Shown piece by piece: positions 25,019-37,246 of a stretch of DNA of 64,000 bases. A program made the position numbers and the translations under genes. Each line of letters opens with the position of its first letter. Position 1 is the first letter of the stretch. Source of the DNA: Rotaria sordida (taxonomy: Eukaryota; Rotifera; Eurotatoria; Philodinida; Philodinidae); assembly GCA_905250125.1 (NCBI GenBank), contig CAJNOL010000250.1:1-64000 (forward strand), in the 5' to 3' direction. Under the pieces are notes generated by a model that saw nothing but the letters and a program-made list of their open reading frames with translations, had not been told where the DNA came from and did not search any database.

Positions 25019-28000
25019 CTATGTATCAGATATTGGACTATAGAGAGGAGTATATTCATCATCAGGTAATTCTGTTGGATAATAATGTTTCAGTCGAACA
25101 TGCCATGCTATTGATGATACAGCTGATAATGTACGAAATTGATGAACAACATTACGTGGAATAAAATAAATATCCTAATTCATAAAAAAAAAACTTATTT
25201 TGAAAGAATAAAAAAAATTTTTTTGATTAGTTACATTATCATATAACGGTAAACGAACATAACGAATACCATCACGTCGTAATTGATTCAATTTACCTTC
25301 ATCACACCATAGTAGACACTAATAAAAAAAAAACAAAATAAGGCAAATTAAATTATTCCATATATACAAATCATGAATGAATTGCTAGAATTTGTTCGTT
25401 GTTCGAGATCTATGATAGTAACTAATACTCGACATGACAAAGTTTTTTGCTCACGATCACAATAGTTACAGTTCTTAATCGTTACTCTGTGGTCACTAGA
25501 GAGCTGCGAGTCTACGTTTTTATGGAGACGCAACTCCCTAATGGTCACGAGTAATACAAATTCATTTTGTGAATTATTTATATTATTGACAAAGATTCAA
25601 TATATCGATTTTATCATTCACAGCTAAGCAAGTCAGGTGCTTGTTGAATCAATTCTTCTGAGTTCTGAGATATCATCTACATCGACTTTTTAAATATTGT
25701 TCATTTTCAATAAAAATTCTTCTATTCTATTCTCAAAATAAAACAAGGAGGATCATATATATATATATATATCTTAAGTTTGATTTTATAATATGAATCA
25801 TGACATTGTTATCTGTGATTTGATGCACGTCATTTATTGTATATAATTTAATTATGTGTACTGAACGTTTTCAAATAAAAACGAAATTATGAGTCATTTA
25901 CATAATAAATAGAAGTTTAGAATATATGACGATATTTCTTCGAGATCAAAGTCGAGTCATGATCATGACTGTACCAACTGTAAATCAAGTCGAGCATAAA
26001 TTACGACATAACGATAATATGTTTTAATAAGGACTTCATAATAGATGTCACTCTTATCCTCGCTCTCATGTTATGTACTATTGTCAAAATTTGACAAAAA
26101 AAGTCTTCCGTTTAAGGTTTACAAAGATTTCTAGTTTTAGATATTATATAACTTAAATTTTTAAAACTAAATATTATGAATGATATATTCAATACACATT
26201 TATACTTTGATTATTTTATTACATCAATAACAATAGAATCAGATTATATAAGATAACGATATGTCATAATAGCAATAAAAATAAAAATTCCCTTTAGTCT
26301 CTCTCAATCGATTTGAAATATATATCAAATTAGAACCATTAAATCTAATTCTAATTTTTCAGAATTTTAAGTTAAACAAATATTTTCTTCGTATCTAATC
26401 AGAAAATAATATGAATGAAAATAGTCAATCAAATACAAAATTATATATAAGAACTATTTGAAAAAAATCAATTAATAGAATAATATTTATCTTACTTGTG
26501 ATGTAGGTGGTTCATATAAATCAAGTTTTAATTTTTCTACAACTTTTTCAAAATCTTCTGCATGAAAACAAACAACATCTTTCACCATTCGATTAATTGT
26601 TGCTCTTAAAATAAAAAAAAAGCAAAAACGAATTCGAAAAAAATTATTGTTGTTTTTTTCGAATAACTAACGGTGTTCCACAATGTACAGCTTTTAAAAT
26701 TCCAACTGCAGCTGTCGTTTCAACTCCATCTGCATCACAATGATCACTATGTGCTTTTGTTCTATCTTCAACTAATACTTCTCTTGGATCTGTTCCACGT
26801 CCAGTAAATGTTAAATTTCTTAATTCATTTGTCATACGTTTTTTTGGATGACATATTTTATGTTCAGCTGTTGGAACATATTGTTCACCTGGTCGAACCC
26901 ATAAAATTGGTCCATCATTCGATTCTGTTCGAGATTTCATTTTAACTGATGATAATGGTCCCCATGGCATAACATGTTGTAAAAATGGATTTTCTTCTAA
27001 TTTATCAATAAATGCTGGAAAATAATCTCCTGAAAATATTAACAAAAAAAAATAAAATAAATTGAATGAAAACTATTAACACAATCTCTATGAAATTAAA
27101 AATATGAAATACAACCTAACTATTCATAGAAAGATTGTTTTTAAATATATTTCTTCAACATGATGTTACTTAATCATCCAGAAATATAATAAAAAAGTAG
27201 TTCATATATTTATTGACATACAATCTGTCATCACATTTCAACGTCTGTCATGATCTCCGATTGACACCTGTCATCGTCTATGATTAACATTCGTCACGGT
27301 TTATGATGCCCTCTCATTGGTGTCTGGGATGACCTTTGACTAGCATCTCTTACTGTCTATAATGCCCTGTGATTAACATTCATCCTTTGACAAGCGTCTG
27401 TCATAGTCTATGAGGATGAGTTCAAATTTTTTGCCCTCTACAGTGGTGTAAAAACTGCTGCTAAACTGAGAATTAAAGATTCTTTATAATCAAATGATTC
27501 AATTTTATTTTCTTTCTTTGAAGCATTTAACAATGATTTTAAATTTTGATTTTTAAGCCAGTGAATAGAGAATTTAATATAAATATGATCTATTGCTATC
27601 AATTGATTCAAAGCGACCTGAATATTTCAACTATTTAAGTAAACATATGTATTATTTTATTCAGAATTTAATTATGCATCTGATGGTACGAGAATCAGCA
27701 TTTTACAGGATGCGTCTAAATTATAATAAGATAATTTATCTTCAAATGTTTTAGTTCTTCTAAACAAAACACTAACAATCATACTAAGATTGTGAATATG
27801 TAGAGTAAAAAAAAATTCTCTATCTTTTGATGTACAATACTTAATTTTTAACATCAACCTTGATGAACATACGTTCATACAAATCGGTTTTCTTTTTATT
27901 CGTAGAAAAATAATTTGACAATTCAATAAGTTTTATTCTCAAAAATAAAATTCTCTGAACGTTCGTTCGTGCATACGGCGAGTAGATTCTGCACTTCTAG

Positions 28001-31000
28001 TTCTTATACTTCAATATTTCTTTGAAAATTTATCTTTTCTTACCACATTCTTCTTTGCCTGTTACTTTTCCAACTAATGATATACTCATTAATGGTCCAT
28101 AACGAAATGTACCATTTGAATATGTTTGTACAATACGATTTCTATATTCTCCCATAGTTGTTGTTAAAACTTCTTTTGAATTAATTATATTTGACGTTTT
28201 AACAATCATTTTAGGATATGATAAACTAAAATAATCAACTAAATCAGGTAAATATCTTGCACCATCATGTAAAACTCCAATTGAATATTTTGCACGTTGA
28301 TTTATTTCACCATAAACAAGATTAAAAAAATAATTAACAAATAATATAGCATTTTCATTAGATAAACGTAAAAATTCATTATAATATGTACGTATTAAAC
28401 TTGCACCACCATTTGGATGTTCTTCTGTATGTATTAAATTTTGAAATAATTGTAAACGATCATTATTACTATTTGTTAATGAAAAATCTCTATATGGTGA
28501 TGATAGTTTTTGTTGATGTTGATGTTGTTGATCATATAAATTAATTGGAGATGATATTGGTGATGATGGTAATGATGATGATGATATTGATGATGATGGT
28601 AATGAACATCTATCTGATATACCATCATATTGTGTATGTGTTGTTTTTAAATTATATAAATAAACTTGAGAATCATTTGGACAATTAAGATCTGTCGTTT
28701 GAGTTTCTTGTTCTTCTTTACGTATTGTCTGTGTACTATTTTCACATAATGGTTGATCAATAAAATCTGTATAAGTTGATTTATCTGATTTAATTAAACA
28801 ATTTGTTTGTATTGATTGATGAAATATTTCAATAATATCATCACATGTCTGACATTCATTTGTTTGATATTTTTTGGAAGAAGATAATGATGAATATAGA
28901 TATTTATATTCACCAAATGGTAAATCATCTCGAGTTGTTGTTGAATGATCTGATGTTTGTGTTGTTATTAATTCAGTACTTAAATTACGTTTTATTGTTG
29001 CTGAACGTTTATCAATAGATGAATCAAAATGATTTGTATTTGATGATGATGATGATGATGATGAATAATGATCATTTATAGGATTATATTTTTGTTTTAA
29101 ACGAGATGATGAACGAGTTTGTACAGGAGGATTTGAAGATTCTTTAAAAATAAAACCAGTTTTAGCTTAAAACTAGATTAATTATGATGTAAATAAACCT
29201 GAATAATCTTTTGTTATGTTGGACAGAACTTAAGTTTTATCCAACGAGGAAGACAGTGTCTTTTCGAAGATCGAATTCGCTCTCAAAAATAGATTTTCAC
29301 CCTTCCGGAAGAGAAAATCTGGATATAGAACACATTATCAGACAAAAAAAAAAGATCAATAAATTGTTTCACATAAATCTACTATTTATTATAATACATT
29401 CTAAATTCCACAAAAATGATCAAGATAACTTTTTTCAGATTTAAAATAATATCCACATCGTTCAGAGCTGTGAGTATAATTCATGCGTTAAATATCTCTT
29501 TTATGGAAGATATTTCAATATTACTAAAATGAAGTGTCAAAACTTTTTTTCTGAAATAAGTCAATATTATTAGCACTGAAATTTCATATAACATCATAGT
29601 AAACATAATTTTAAGTACTGCGAAAATTAGAGAGATGTACACTAGACTTAAGTAAGATGGTCTCGGTTACGCTGGGACCAAAGACAATTGATCCCGCTTA
29701 CGCACTACTTTAGACCATTTAATAGAAAATGTTTGACAAAAATGCTGTCTTCTCAAATTTTGCAGACACGATATAAAAAAGGAATGGAAGAGGTTGTCCA
29801 CTTCATATTGAGACGTATGTTTCTAGCTTTAGAATTTTGATAAAAAACTGTCATGATGGAAATATTATATTCGGTATTTTAAAATTATATCTAACAAGGG
29901 AACTTCTTCAGCTGCCTCCATTCTGGTTTCAATGAGTTTAGTTTGACTAAACTGTCGAATTTTTTTCTAGAGATCTCAGATTTTCGAATTTTAATCTGAA
30001 ACTTTACGCATATAAAGAATTCAACTAGATTAACTTTTATAAAAGATTCAGAAGTTTTGAATAAAATCTTTTCGAAATCCTTTTCCATTAATCATGTACA
30101 TAATACGCATTTTTTGAAAGTTTCAGATCAAAATTCAAAAATCTAACATCTCTAGAAAAAAAATTCGATAGTTTAGTCAAACTCAAATTCTTTTTAAGGT
30201 TTCTATTAGAACACTATGTAGTATCTATAGATAGAAAAAAAAAAGTCATTGAAATCGAAAGGACGTAGTGTTTAAGAGATAAATTGTAAAATAAGAAATT
30301 CTTCTACAAATAGATAATTGAATTTTCAAAATTTACTATTATTATTTGTTTGTTGTTTAATTGTTTTTGATGTTAATTTCGTTCGTTTTTTTTCTTGTTG
30401 TTCATTTGAAGATTTACGTTTATTTCCATTTGTTTTTGTTGTTTGTTTTTTTAATGTATTTTCGTCATATATATTTGTATGATTATCAATAATTGTTTTT
30501 GGAAGATTATATATTGATGAAGATGTATTATATTGATCTGTTTCAATTAATGATGTACGTCTTGTTGATATTAGACGACGTGAAAATTTATTATTTGTTG
30601 TTATTTCATTTGAATTAAAAAATTTTCTTGAAATTATTTTTGTTGTTGATTGTTGTTCATTTGAATCATTTGATTGTTGTTGTGATAAAAGATTTGTTGT
30701 TGGATGTATTAATACTGTATCATTTGATGATGGTGAACAAACACGTCGTATATGTAATTTAATTGATGTATGTTCATTTGGTACATCAATTGAATGTATT
30801 GTTGTTGTTGGTATTGGTGTTGTTGATGTTGATGATGATGTTGAACAATTTGATGTTAAAATATTATATGAAGATGTTTGAGCTTGTTGATTATTTGTTT
30901 TACATTTAATTATTTTTGTTTTAACTGATTGTTGTTCATCATCATCATTATCATTTATTGTATCATTTATATTATTCGACATTGAATTATTTTTATTATT

Positions 31001-31154
31001 ATTTAAATCGTTGATATGATCATTATTTAAAGAAGATGTCTAAATAGATCAAATAGATTAAGATAAATAAAAAAAATAATACTAATAATAAAATTAAAAA
31101 AAACTAAACCTTTGTATCATTGGCTAATGGAATAATATTACTTATATCAGTCAT
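25019..31154 (-). CDS. RSBN1/KDM9 (DPY-21-type) JmjC histone H4K20 demethylase
   Basis: Predicted 850 residues in seven coding exons: 31154-31110, 31039-30337, 29141-28044, 27029-26672, 26604-26496, 25318-25235, 25174-25019. The N-terminal ~400 residues are low-complexity (Asn/Ser/Thr-rich, a basic [13 protein letters not shown] stretch). The C-terminal ~450 match the round spermatid basic protein 1 family: [76 protein letters not shown]. Putative Fe(II) ligands are H709 and D711 (HSD) and H810, so the demethylase centre looks intact. Known biology: this family (C. elegans DPY-21, human RSBN1) removes methyl from H4K20me2. The start is the first Met in the first supported exon; an acceptor-like TTTTCAG just upstream allows a further 5' exon. 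The opposite-strand receptor gene starts about 920 bp away. Confidence 0.9.
25497..25540. repeat. 44-bp miniature foldback, flanked by GGTCAC
   Basis: TAGAGAGCTGCGAGTCTACG pairs with the reverse complement of its right half, which ends TGGAGACGCAACTCCCTA. It is a shorter relative of 4469-4548. The hexamer GGTCAC lies at 25491-25496 and again at 25543-25548, as an insertion duplication might. Confidence 0.6.
25754..25773. repeat. (AT)n microsatellite
   Basis: A run of about ten AT units within an intron of the RSBN1-like gene. Confidence 0.8.
27160..27420. repeat. Degenerate tandem repeat in an RSBN1-like intron
   Basis: From about 27230 the sequence cycles through variants of TGTCATCGTCTATGATTAAC and GACACCTGTCATC / GACAAGCGTCTGTCATAG, period roughly 30-40 bp with drift. 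The 5' end (27160-27265) matches 5795-5905. Spacers are not unique sequences of constant length, so this is not a CRISPR array. Confidence 0.6.
29892..30276. repeat. MITE-like foldback element (about 385 bp)
   Basis: The left end is CTAACAAGGGAACTTCTTCA followed by GCTGCCTCC and TTTCAATGA. The right end in reverse complement starts CACTACGTCC and has TTTCGATTTCAATGACTTTT. Inner arms pair as well: TTTGACTAAACTGTCGAATT against AAATTCGATAGTTTAGTCAA. It is a diverged relative of 54842-55385 and lies in the 29142-30336 intron. Confidence 0.8.
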
Positions 31155-31300
31155 TAGTACATTTGTATCTGAAAATTTGAATTTTTTTTATTTCATAATT
31201 TGTTTTTTGTTTGATAAGGTTTTATTTTTGATAGTAATATTTTAATTGAAAAACAAAAAGTACATACATAATAATCTTGATCGGACAGAAGGGAAATAGA

Positions 31301-31335
<35 letters not shown>

Positions 31336-32077
31336 AGAATCTTTTTTTATAAACAATTATAGGTATTTTAGATAACAACCAATTGACAAATGAATACCAT
31401 GATGAATCACAATGAAACTCTAGAATTAATTAAATTAGATTAAAAAAATTTCATAAAATGATTTTATTTATAGAATAAAATTTATTCCGATATGTTTTTA
31501 TTATGTAATTGAAAATATTTTATTTAGATAGATGTCGGTTGTAATCATTCGCAAGTGTTTAAATAATAAGAAATTGTAATGAAACTAATCATAACAATAA
31601 ATTTTCTAATTGATTTTTTATTATAAGAAAGGAAACGAACGATTATAATCGATGTACTATTTGTTTTCTATACAAAAGAATGAAACGAAGATTCTTTTGC
31701 ATTCAACGTTTCTATTTGTTTTTGTTCTTTTTTCTTCTCGATTTTTTTTTCTGTACAATAAGTATACAGACGGTTAGAAATAAAGAATAGTAAGAAAAAG
31801 AGAATCATTGACGAGTAACTCTTCTTCGTTCTTTTCTATGGCATGATACATGCACATTAACAAAGTATACATAGCCTTCCTATTAGCAATTCTTGTAGTC
31901 GCTCACGCACCTGTTTCTCATGAAATATGTCAAAAAAAAGAAGAACGGAAAAAATAATAAATGTCAATGACGCCTTCCCCCGTTTTTTATTTCAATCGTT
32001 TTATAAGAACGAATAAAAAAAACTTAAATCGTCTTTCATTTTTTTTTTTCTTCTTTTCTTCTACTATTAATACTATA
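31155..32077. promoter_or_regulatory. Divergent intergenic region of the RSBN1-like and receptor genes
   Basis: 920 bp between two start codons on opposite strands, so it must contain both promoters or the splice-leader acceptors of both genes. It includes a GA microsatellite. No TATA box or other core element can be assigned with confidence. Confidence 0.5.
31294..31336. repeat. (GA)n microsatellite
   Basis: An almost pure AG run upstream of both divergent genes. Confidence 0.85.
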
Positions 32078-34298
32078 ATGATACATCTCATATATATATT
32101 ATTCTTATTAATAACTATTGTTCAATTAACAATTACTGATACATGGTCAATAACATCAACTAATTGTTTATGGCATAAATATACTTCCAATAATCGTTTA
32201 CCTACTAGAGTTGATTTACGAGATATACGTAATCAAATTTTCAAGTAAGTAAAATCGTTTTTTTTTTGTTTTTTTGTTTGATTTTATTCATAAATTTACA
32301 AATCAATAGTGTTTCATTAAATGAATCAATTTATTATTTTAATCCATGTAAAACATTTAATTATCCAATTGGTGATGATCCATATACAGTTCAAGGTGAA
32401 CAATGTCATAATGTTTTAGGTTGTAAACGTATACAAGAAAATGAAAATTCTTATAAATATTATACAGTTGCTATTAAATTAAATTCAACTGTATTATCAA
32501 CACGAACACCATTAACTATTCGATATTATGGAATAAGGTAGAAAAAAAAAATAATTTTTTTTTTTTTAAATTGGAAAAAAGTTTTCTTTTTCTTTTGAGG
32601 TCATATGCAAATACAACAATGTATGTTCGATGTGAATGTGATCGACTTCTACATCGTGCACAATTTAAATTTGTTAAATATCAACCTCATAAAATGCCGG
32701 TAGGATTAAATTTAGATTTTAGTTTGATAAAACAAGAAAAAGAAGCCTTAATAATGATATTATACGTAGGTTTTCTCCTTGACTCATCGTTGTTGTTGTC
32801 CAAATGTTTGTGGAGGTTTTTTGTTATTATTTTGATAAATTATTTTCATTGGTTTTCGTATTTTTTTTTTTCTCTTACTTTTTAAATCAATAGGCAATAC
32901 ATTTCCTAAAGTACTTTTACTTATTCTTCTTTTGGTAATCTTATTCATTGTTGGTACAGCTGTATGGATCTTTTTTCAATGTCGCCGACATTATCCCGAA
33001 CGAAATACATATGGTGCAATAGCTTCTAGTCAGTATAAGTTTTTTTTTTTATATACAATATTTTAATTTAAAAATGAAAAAAATAAATAGCCGATATCAA
33101 TATACATACATTGGAACCATCAGAAGTGTTACTTAAATCTGGTGCAATTGAAACGAATCCTCGAGGTGGAAATAGAAAACGTATACGTAGTAAATCAGTA
33201 GTTCCTGCTACTGAAAATTTCAGTATCTCATCTGAAGATATTAAAATTACCAAACGGTAAAAATAAATACATAGATTTACAAAAACGAAAACAAATTTTT
33301 TTAAATTTCTTTGTTGTTTTTATAGATTAGGTGTTGGTGAATTAGGTGGTGAAGTAAGTGAAGGGCGATGGAATGATAAATTAATTGCTGTTAAAACATT
33401 ACGTATTGGTGTTCATCCTGAAAAATTTTCTAATGATGATAAAATGTATCTTGAACGTGAAATGCATCTATTAAGTCAAATACGTCATAAACATTTAACA
33501 GCAATTATTGGTATTTGTTTTGATATTGATATTTATCCACGAATACTTTCATCATTTGCTGAACATGGTACAATTATTGATTTTATTCAATGTTTTCCAA
33601 CAAAAGTTGATTGGCCATTAAGAATATCATGGTGTATAAATACATCAGATGCACTTGAATATTTACATCAATCAAATATAATACATAGAAATTTAAAATC
33701 ATCAAATATTCTTATTGGAATTGATTTACGTGCACATATCTGTGATTATGGTCTTATATCAATTCTTCAACCATTTCGAGAAGCATGTGATAGTGAACGT
33801 TGTCTTTGTAAATTAAGTCATCCAGCTTTACCGGTGTCTATTCGTTGGTCATCACCAGAAGTTCTATCTGATCCATCCGATAAATCAAGATTTAATTATT
33901 CATGTGATGTGTATTCATTTGGTGTTTGTCTTTGGGAACAAATAGGTTTAGAACAACCTTATGCTGAAATAAAAGATGAAGCTGAAGTTAGTCGAATGAT
34001 TGTTGATGGACATCGTTTAACACCATTTGAAGAAACAACAACTATTGTTATGCCTGATTATAATCAATTAATGAATGATTGTTGGACAGAAAATCCCAAT
34101 GATCGACCAACATTTGAACGTATTGGACAATTTTTACGAGATATGTTACCAAAAGCAAAACAATTTCGAAAAATGTCTATGAGAAGACTTTCATTAATGG
34201 CAAGTACAAATGAAATACAAGACGAACGTCGATCTATGTTAAGACTTGATTCTAAAATATCTACAGATACAATGAAATCACATCATCCTCATGTTTAA
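32078..34298 (+). CDS. Single-pass receptor: MRH-like ectodomain plus TKL/tyrosine-like pseudokinase
   Basis: Six exons (32078-32244, 32310-32537, 32600-32769, 32894-33028, 33091-33256, 33326-34298), all in phase, give 612 residues. Residues 1-22 form a signal peptide (MIHLIYILFLLITIVQLT). The ectodomain (about 25-185) has exactly six cysteines: TNC, FNPC, EQC, LGC, RCECD. Together with TPLTIRYYG this is a spacing reminiscent of mannose-6-phosphate-receptor-homology folds. A membrane span lies at about 195-217 (VLLLILLLVILFIVGTAVWI), followed by CRRHYPER. The kinase domain (285-575) has LGVGELGGEV, AVK (K312), alpha-C Glu334, then HRN at 409-411 where HRD is expected, N416, DYG at 429-431, SSPE and SDVYSFGV-like CDVYSFGVCLWE. 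Loss of the catalytic Asp predicts a pseudokinase or altered activity. Ligand unknown. The membrane topology and kinase calls are firm; the MRH call is tentative. Confidence 0.85.
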
Positions 34299-36344
34299 AA
34301 TATAACGAAATATTAGAAATTTAGTAGATTTATACAGGTGAAACAGACATCTAATATTTATAAAAAAAAAAAAAAAAACTATACATATTTTTCATTCTCA
34401 TCTTGTTAATTTCGATTATACAATAGTCAAGAAAAAAAGTAAAATTATTAGCAACTATATATCTATTCAAAGTAGTACTATTTTAATTGATTATTAAAAC
34501 TAATCCAATATGAAATGTATGTAAAATCCCTTTAGTAGCAGCAACTATTGTTAGTAGTCCTTATCAAGATTTAACAATAAAATGTTTTGAGAAAAAAAAA
34601 CAATAGTTTCTATCGTATTGAGACTGATCGATGGATATCAGTGAATTATATTAATTATACAATTCATATGAAAATACAACATCAAAAGCTGATTATACAC
34701 GTAAAACAACATGTCGTAGAGTTTTACTAAATCAACACAATTATAATTGAAATGACTTTACGTGCTGAAATTTATATGAAAGAAATAGAAATGTCAGGTT
34801 TTCAATTTTTATTTAATCAAGTTTCAAATTCATCAAGTGTTTTAGCTAATGCTGGACGCATATGATGATAGTGATGCAATCCATATTCATACATCAGTTG
34901 TTAATAATGATAGAAAAACAAAACAATTGATACAATGATAGTTCATTTAAGAAAAGATAGTTTTGCTGCTATGTCACGTTGATGTGTTGTTAATAGTTTT
35001 CGAAATAATAAACATATGCTATTACTATTTATGATATAGAGAAGCATCATCAGATGTTATTAATCAAATAGCAAATTTCAAACGTAGTTATAATGAACTT
35101 AAAGATGATGATTTTGTTTCAGATGTTTATTTAGATCATGTTACACTTGTACGAGGGCTTAAAGAAATGTTTATTTTCTCCTGAGGATATTCTTGAATAA
35201 AATATGATTATAATGAAAAAAAAACCTGTGTGTAAGAAAAATTTTTTTGCTATATTCAGACATTTTTGGAGTTGGACTAGTAAACCGGTGGTGGATCGGA
35301 TAGCTTACCAGTCCAATTCGGGTGAACTGTTGCAATCGGTTAGTTTTTATCAATTTTTAAGCACTACAGTAAACATATTTCGATCGTTTCTGTCGATTTT
35401 CATGATTTCTACAATCCAGAAATATAAGTATCAATGAAGACCTCGGATGCTGTTGAACGTATGACTTATGGCTACGAAAAGTTAGTCAGGCATTATCAAC
35501 CCAAACTAAACATTGTTTATCTCGAAATTTCAAGTTCATTTTTCTGTACTGCTTTCAACTGACTGTCGGAAACCATCAATGGCTAGTAGTTTTCAATTCA
35601 TGTGTGAATTTAAAAAAATATATCCGAGACGATTTCGTTTTGTTATGAAAGTTTTACTAACTGAAAAATATTATGTGTAGTATAAAACCTACTTTGTAGT
35701 TCATTTTATCTTTCTATGTATAGTAGTAACCTTGTACCAAATGCGAAGCCTTTCGATCATGTGAAATAATGATGTCATATTTTTACTGAAGAAAGTCAAG
35801 CAAAAAAAAACATAGGTATTGCTCAAGGTGAGTTATTATGATTATGAGTAGAGGTCGATAAGTGTAGTTTGAGTTAGAAATCTATATCGGAGTCAATTAA
35901 ATGTCTCATTAATAAAGCAGATTTAAAACAAGAGCTTCTCTTTGAATTGCAAGTTTTATTCTTTGGTATCTACTGTACAAATTGATATGTATTTGCAACT
36001 TGACTGGTATCTCTTCAAGGCCTACGCCTATAAGAAGTTGGAGTCAATCTTCACTTCGACTTGTTTACATCTTCATAAAGCCGTGAAGACACGTGAATCG
36101 AGCTTACCAAATACATTAGTTTTTATTGTTATTAATAAAAAGTCTAACAGTTATAAATGTTTCCCTTGAAATGTCTTCGTTCAGCTATAATAAAAAATTT
36201 TTCTCCCGAGAACTAGTTGATTAATAATATATATTAAACAGATCGGTTTTTCATTCGCTTTTCTATTGCTAAAATCAAAAATTTTATTCAATAGTTTCTA
36301 AATTTGTAAATCAAAAATAGTTTAATAATAAAACTTTTTGATAA
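34299..36344. other. Intergenic region with a decayed fragment
   Basis: Beyond the receptor stop the sequence is AT-rich 3' flank. A frameshifted coding-like stretch is listed separately at 34680-35185. The rest (35190-36344) shows only short unconvincing open frames. Confidence 0.5.
34680..35185 (+). pseudogene. Decayed protein-coding fragment, family unknown
   Basis: Several blocks read as host-like coding sequence, but in different frames and broken by stops: NTTSKADYTRKTTCRRVLL, then TLRAEIYMKEIEMSGFQF, then DDSDAIHIHTSVVNND, then SSDVINQIANFKRSYNELKD and FVSDVYLDHVTLVRGL. Codon bias matches neighbouring exons, there is no start, and no splice sites rejoin the frames. I do not recognise the family. 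It could be a relic of a gene copy or of a mobile-element protein. Confidence 0.45.
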
Positions 36345-37166
36345 TTATTTATTATTACAAATAAATTCTACAGCTTTCATAGTCCATTCTTGTAAAATAT
36401 CTGGTTCTTCTAAATCATGATCATTTGTATTTAAAATTAATGTATGTTTAAATTGATCTTTAATACTTTCAATAGGAACAATTAAATCTTGAATACCATG
36501 TATATGAAGTATTTGATTTTGATAATCATTTAATTGAAATGAAAAATCTTCTTGTGAACATAAACGAATAAATTCATATAAAATTTTATGTGCACGATGT
36601 GATTTACAAGCATCAATTGATTTACTATTTAAATATTCTTGAAAATCTAATTCATTAAAATTTCTTTTAAAATTTTCCCATGTTATAAATCCATATTTTT
36701 CTTGCATATACCAATAACGATGAAGATCATATTGATTTAATGCTGGTGCAAGTAAAATAATTTTTTCAATTATAAAACAATTTCGATTAGAATTTATATA
36801 TTTAGTTATAACACAACTACCAAGACTATGACCAATAAAAATAAAATTTTTATAAAAATTTAATAAATATTTCATAGCATGATATAAATCATCGACAAGT
36901 GTATCAATTTTTATTTTATAATATTTACCATCAGATAGGCCAATACCTGTTGGATCATAACGAAAAACACTAGCAATTGGAGTTGATGGTAATAATAATA
37001 GTTCTTCAGTTAAATTAATAAATTTAGGTGCTGTTGATGATAGACCTTCGAAACCAGCTACACAAACTACAGCAGTTTTTGATATTGAATTAATTGATTC
37101 AGTAAGAAGACCACGTAGAGTGATATTACGACTATTTTTAAATTCAACAAGACGCGTATTACTCAT
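36345..37166 (-). CDS. Alpha/beta hydrolase, single exon, possible bacterial origin
   Basis: 273 residues uninterrupted by introns, in a window where nearly every other gene is split. The fold is of the serine-hydrolase/aminopeptidase S33 type: an early strand AVVCVAGFEG (oxyanion region), RYDPTGIGLSDG, the nucleophile elbow FIGHSLGSCV (Ser in GHSLG, near residue 114), acid loop HIHGIQDLIVP and catalytic His in TNDHDLEEP. The triad therefore looks complete. No signal peptide, so probably cytosolic; the substrate cannot be inferred. RYDPTGIGLSDG and the compact length resemble bacterial hydrolases, which with the lack of introns suggests horizontal acquisition. Base composition and codon use already match the host. 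An animal ABHD paralogue that lost introns is the alternative. Confidence 0.85.
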   Translation of the reverse strand: MSNTRLVEFKNSRNITLRGLLTESINSISKTAVVCVAGFEGLSSTAPKFINLTEELLLLPSTPIASVFRYDPTGIGLSDGKYYKIKIDTLVDDLYHAMKYLLNFYKNFIFIGHSLGSCVITKYINSNRNCFIIEKIILLAPALNQYDLHRYWYMQEKYGFITWENFKRNFNELDFQEYLNSKSIDACKSHRAHKILYEFIRLCSQEDFSFQLNDYQNQILHIHGIQDLIVPIESIKDQFKHTLILNTNDHDLEEPDILQEWTMKAVEFICNNK

Positions 37167-37246
37167 TATACTAAAACGAATCTTACAAAAGCATAGTTTT
37201 TTATATGCAGTATGTCTTAATGGAATTTCTTTATTTTGTTTTATCT

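Noticed and set aside
27230-27420. Repeat-spacer pattern resembling CRISPR
   Set aside because: Units drift and spacing varies; eukaryotic intron context.
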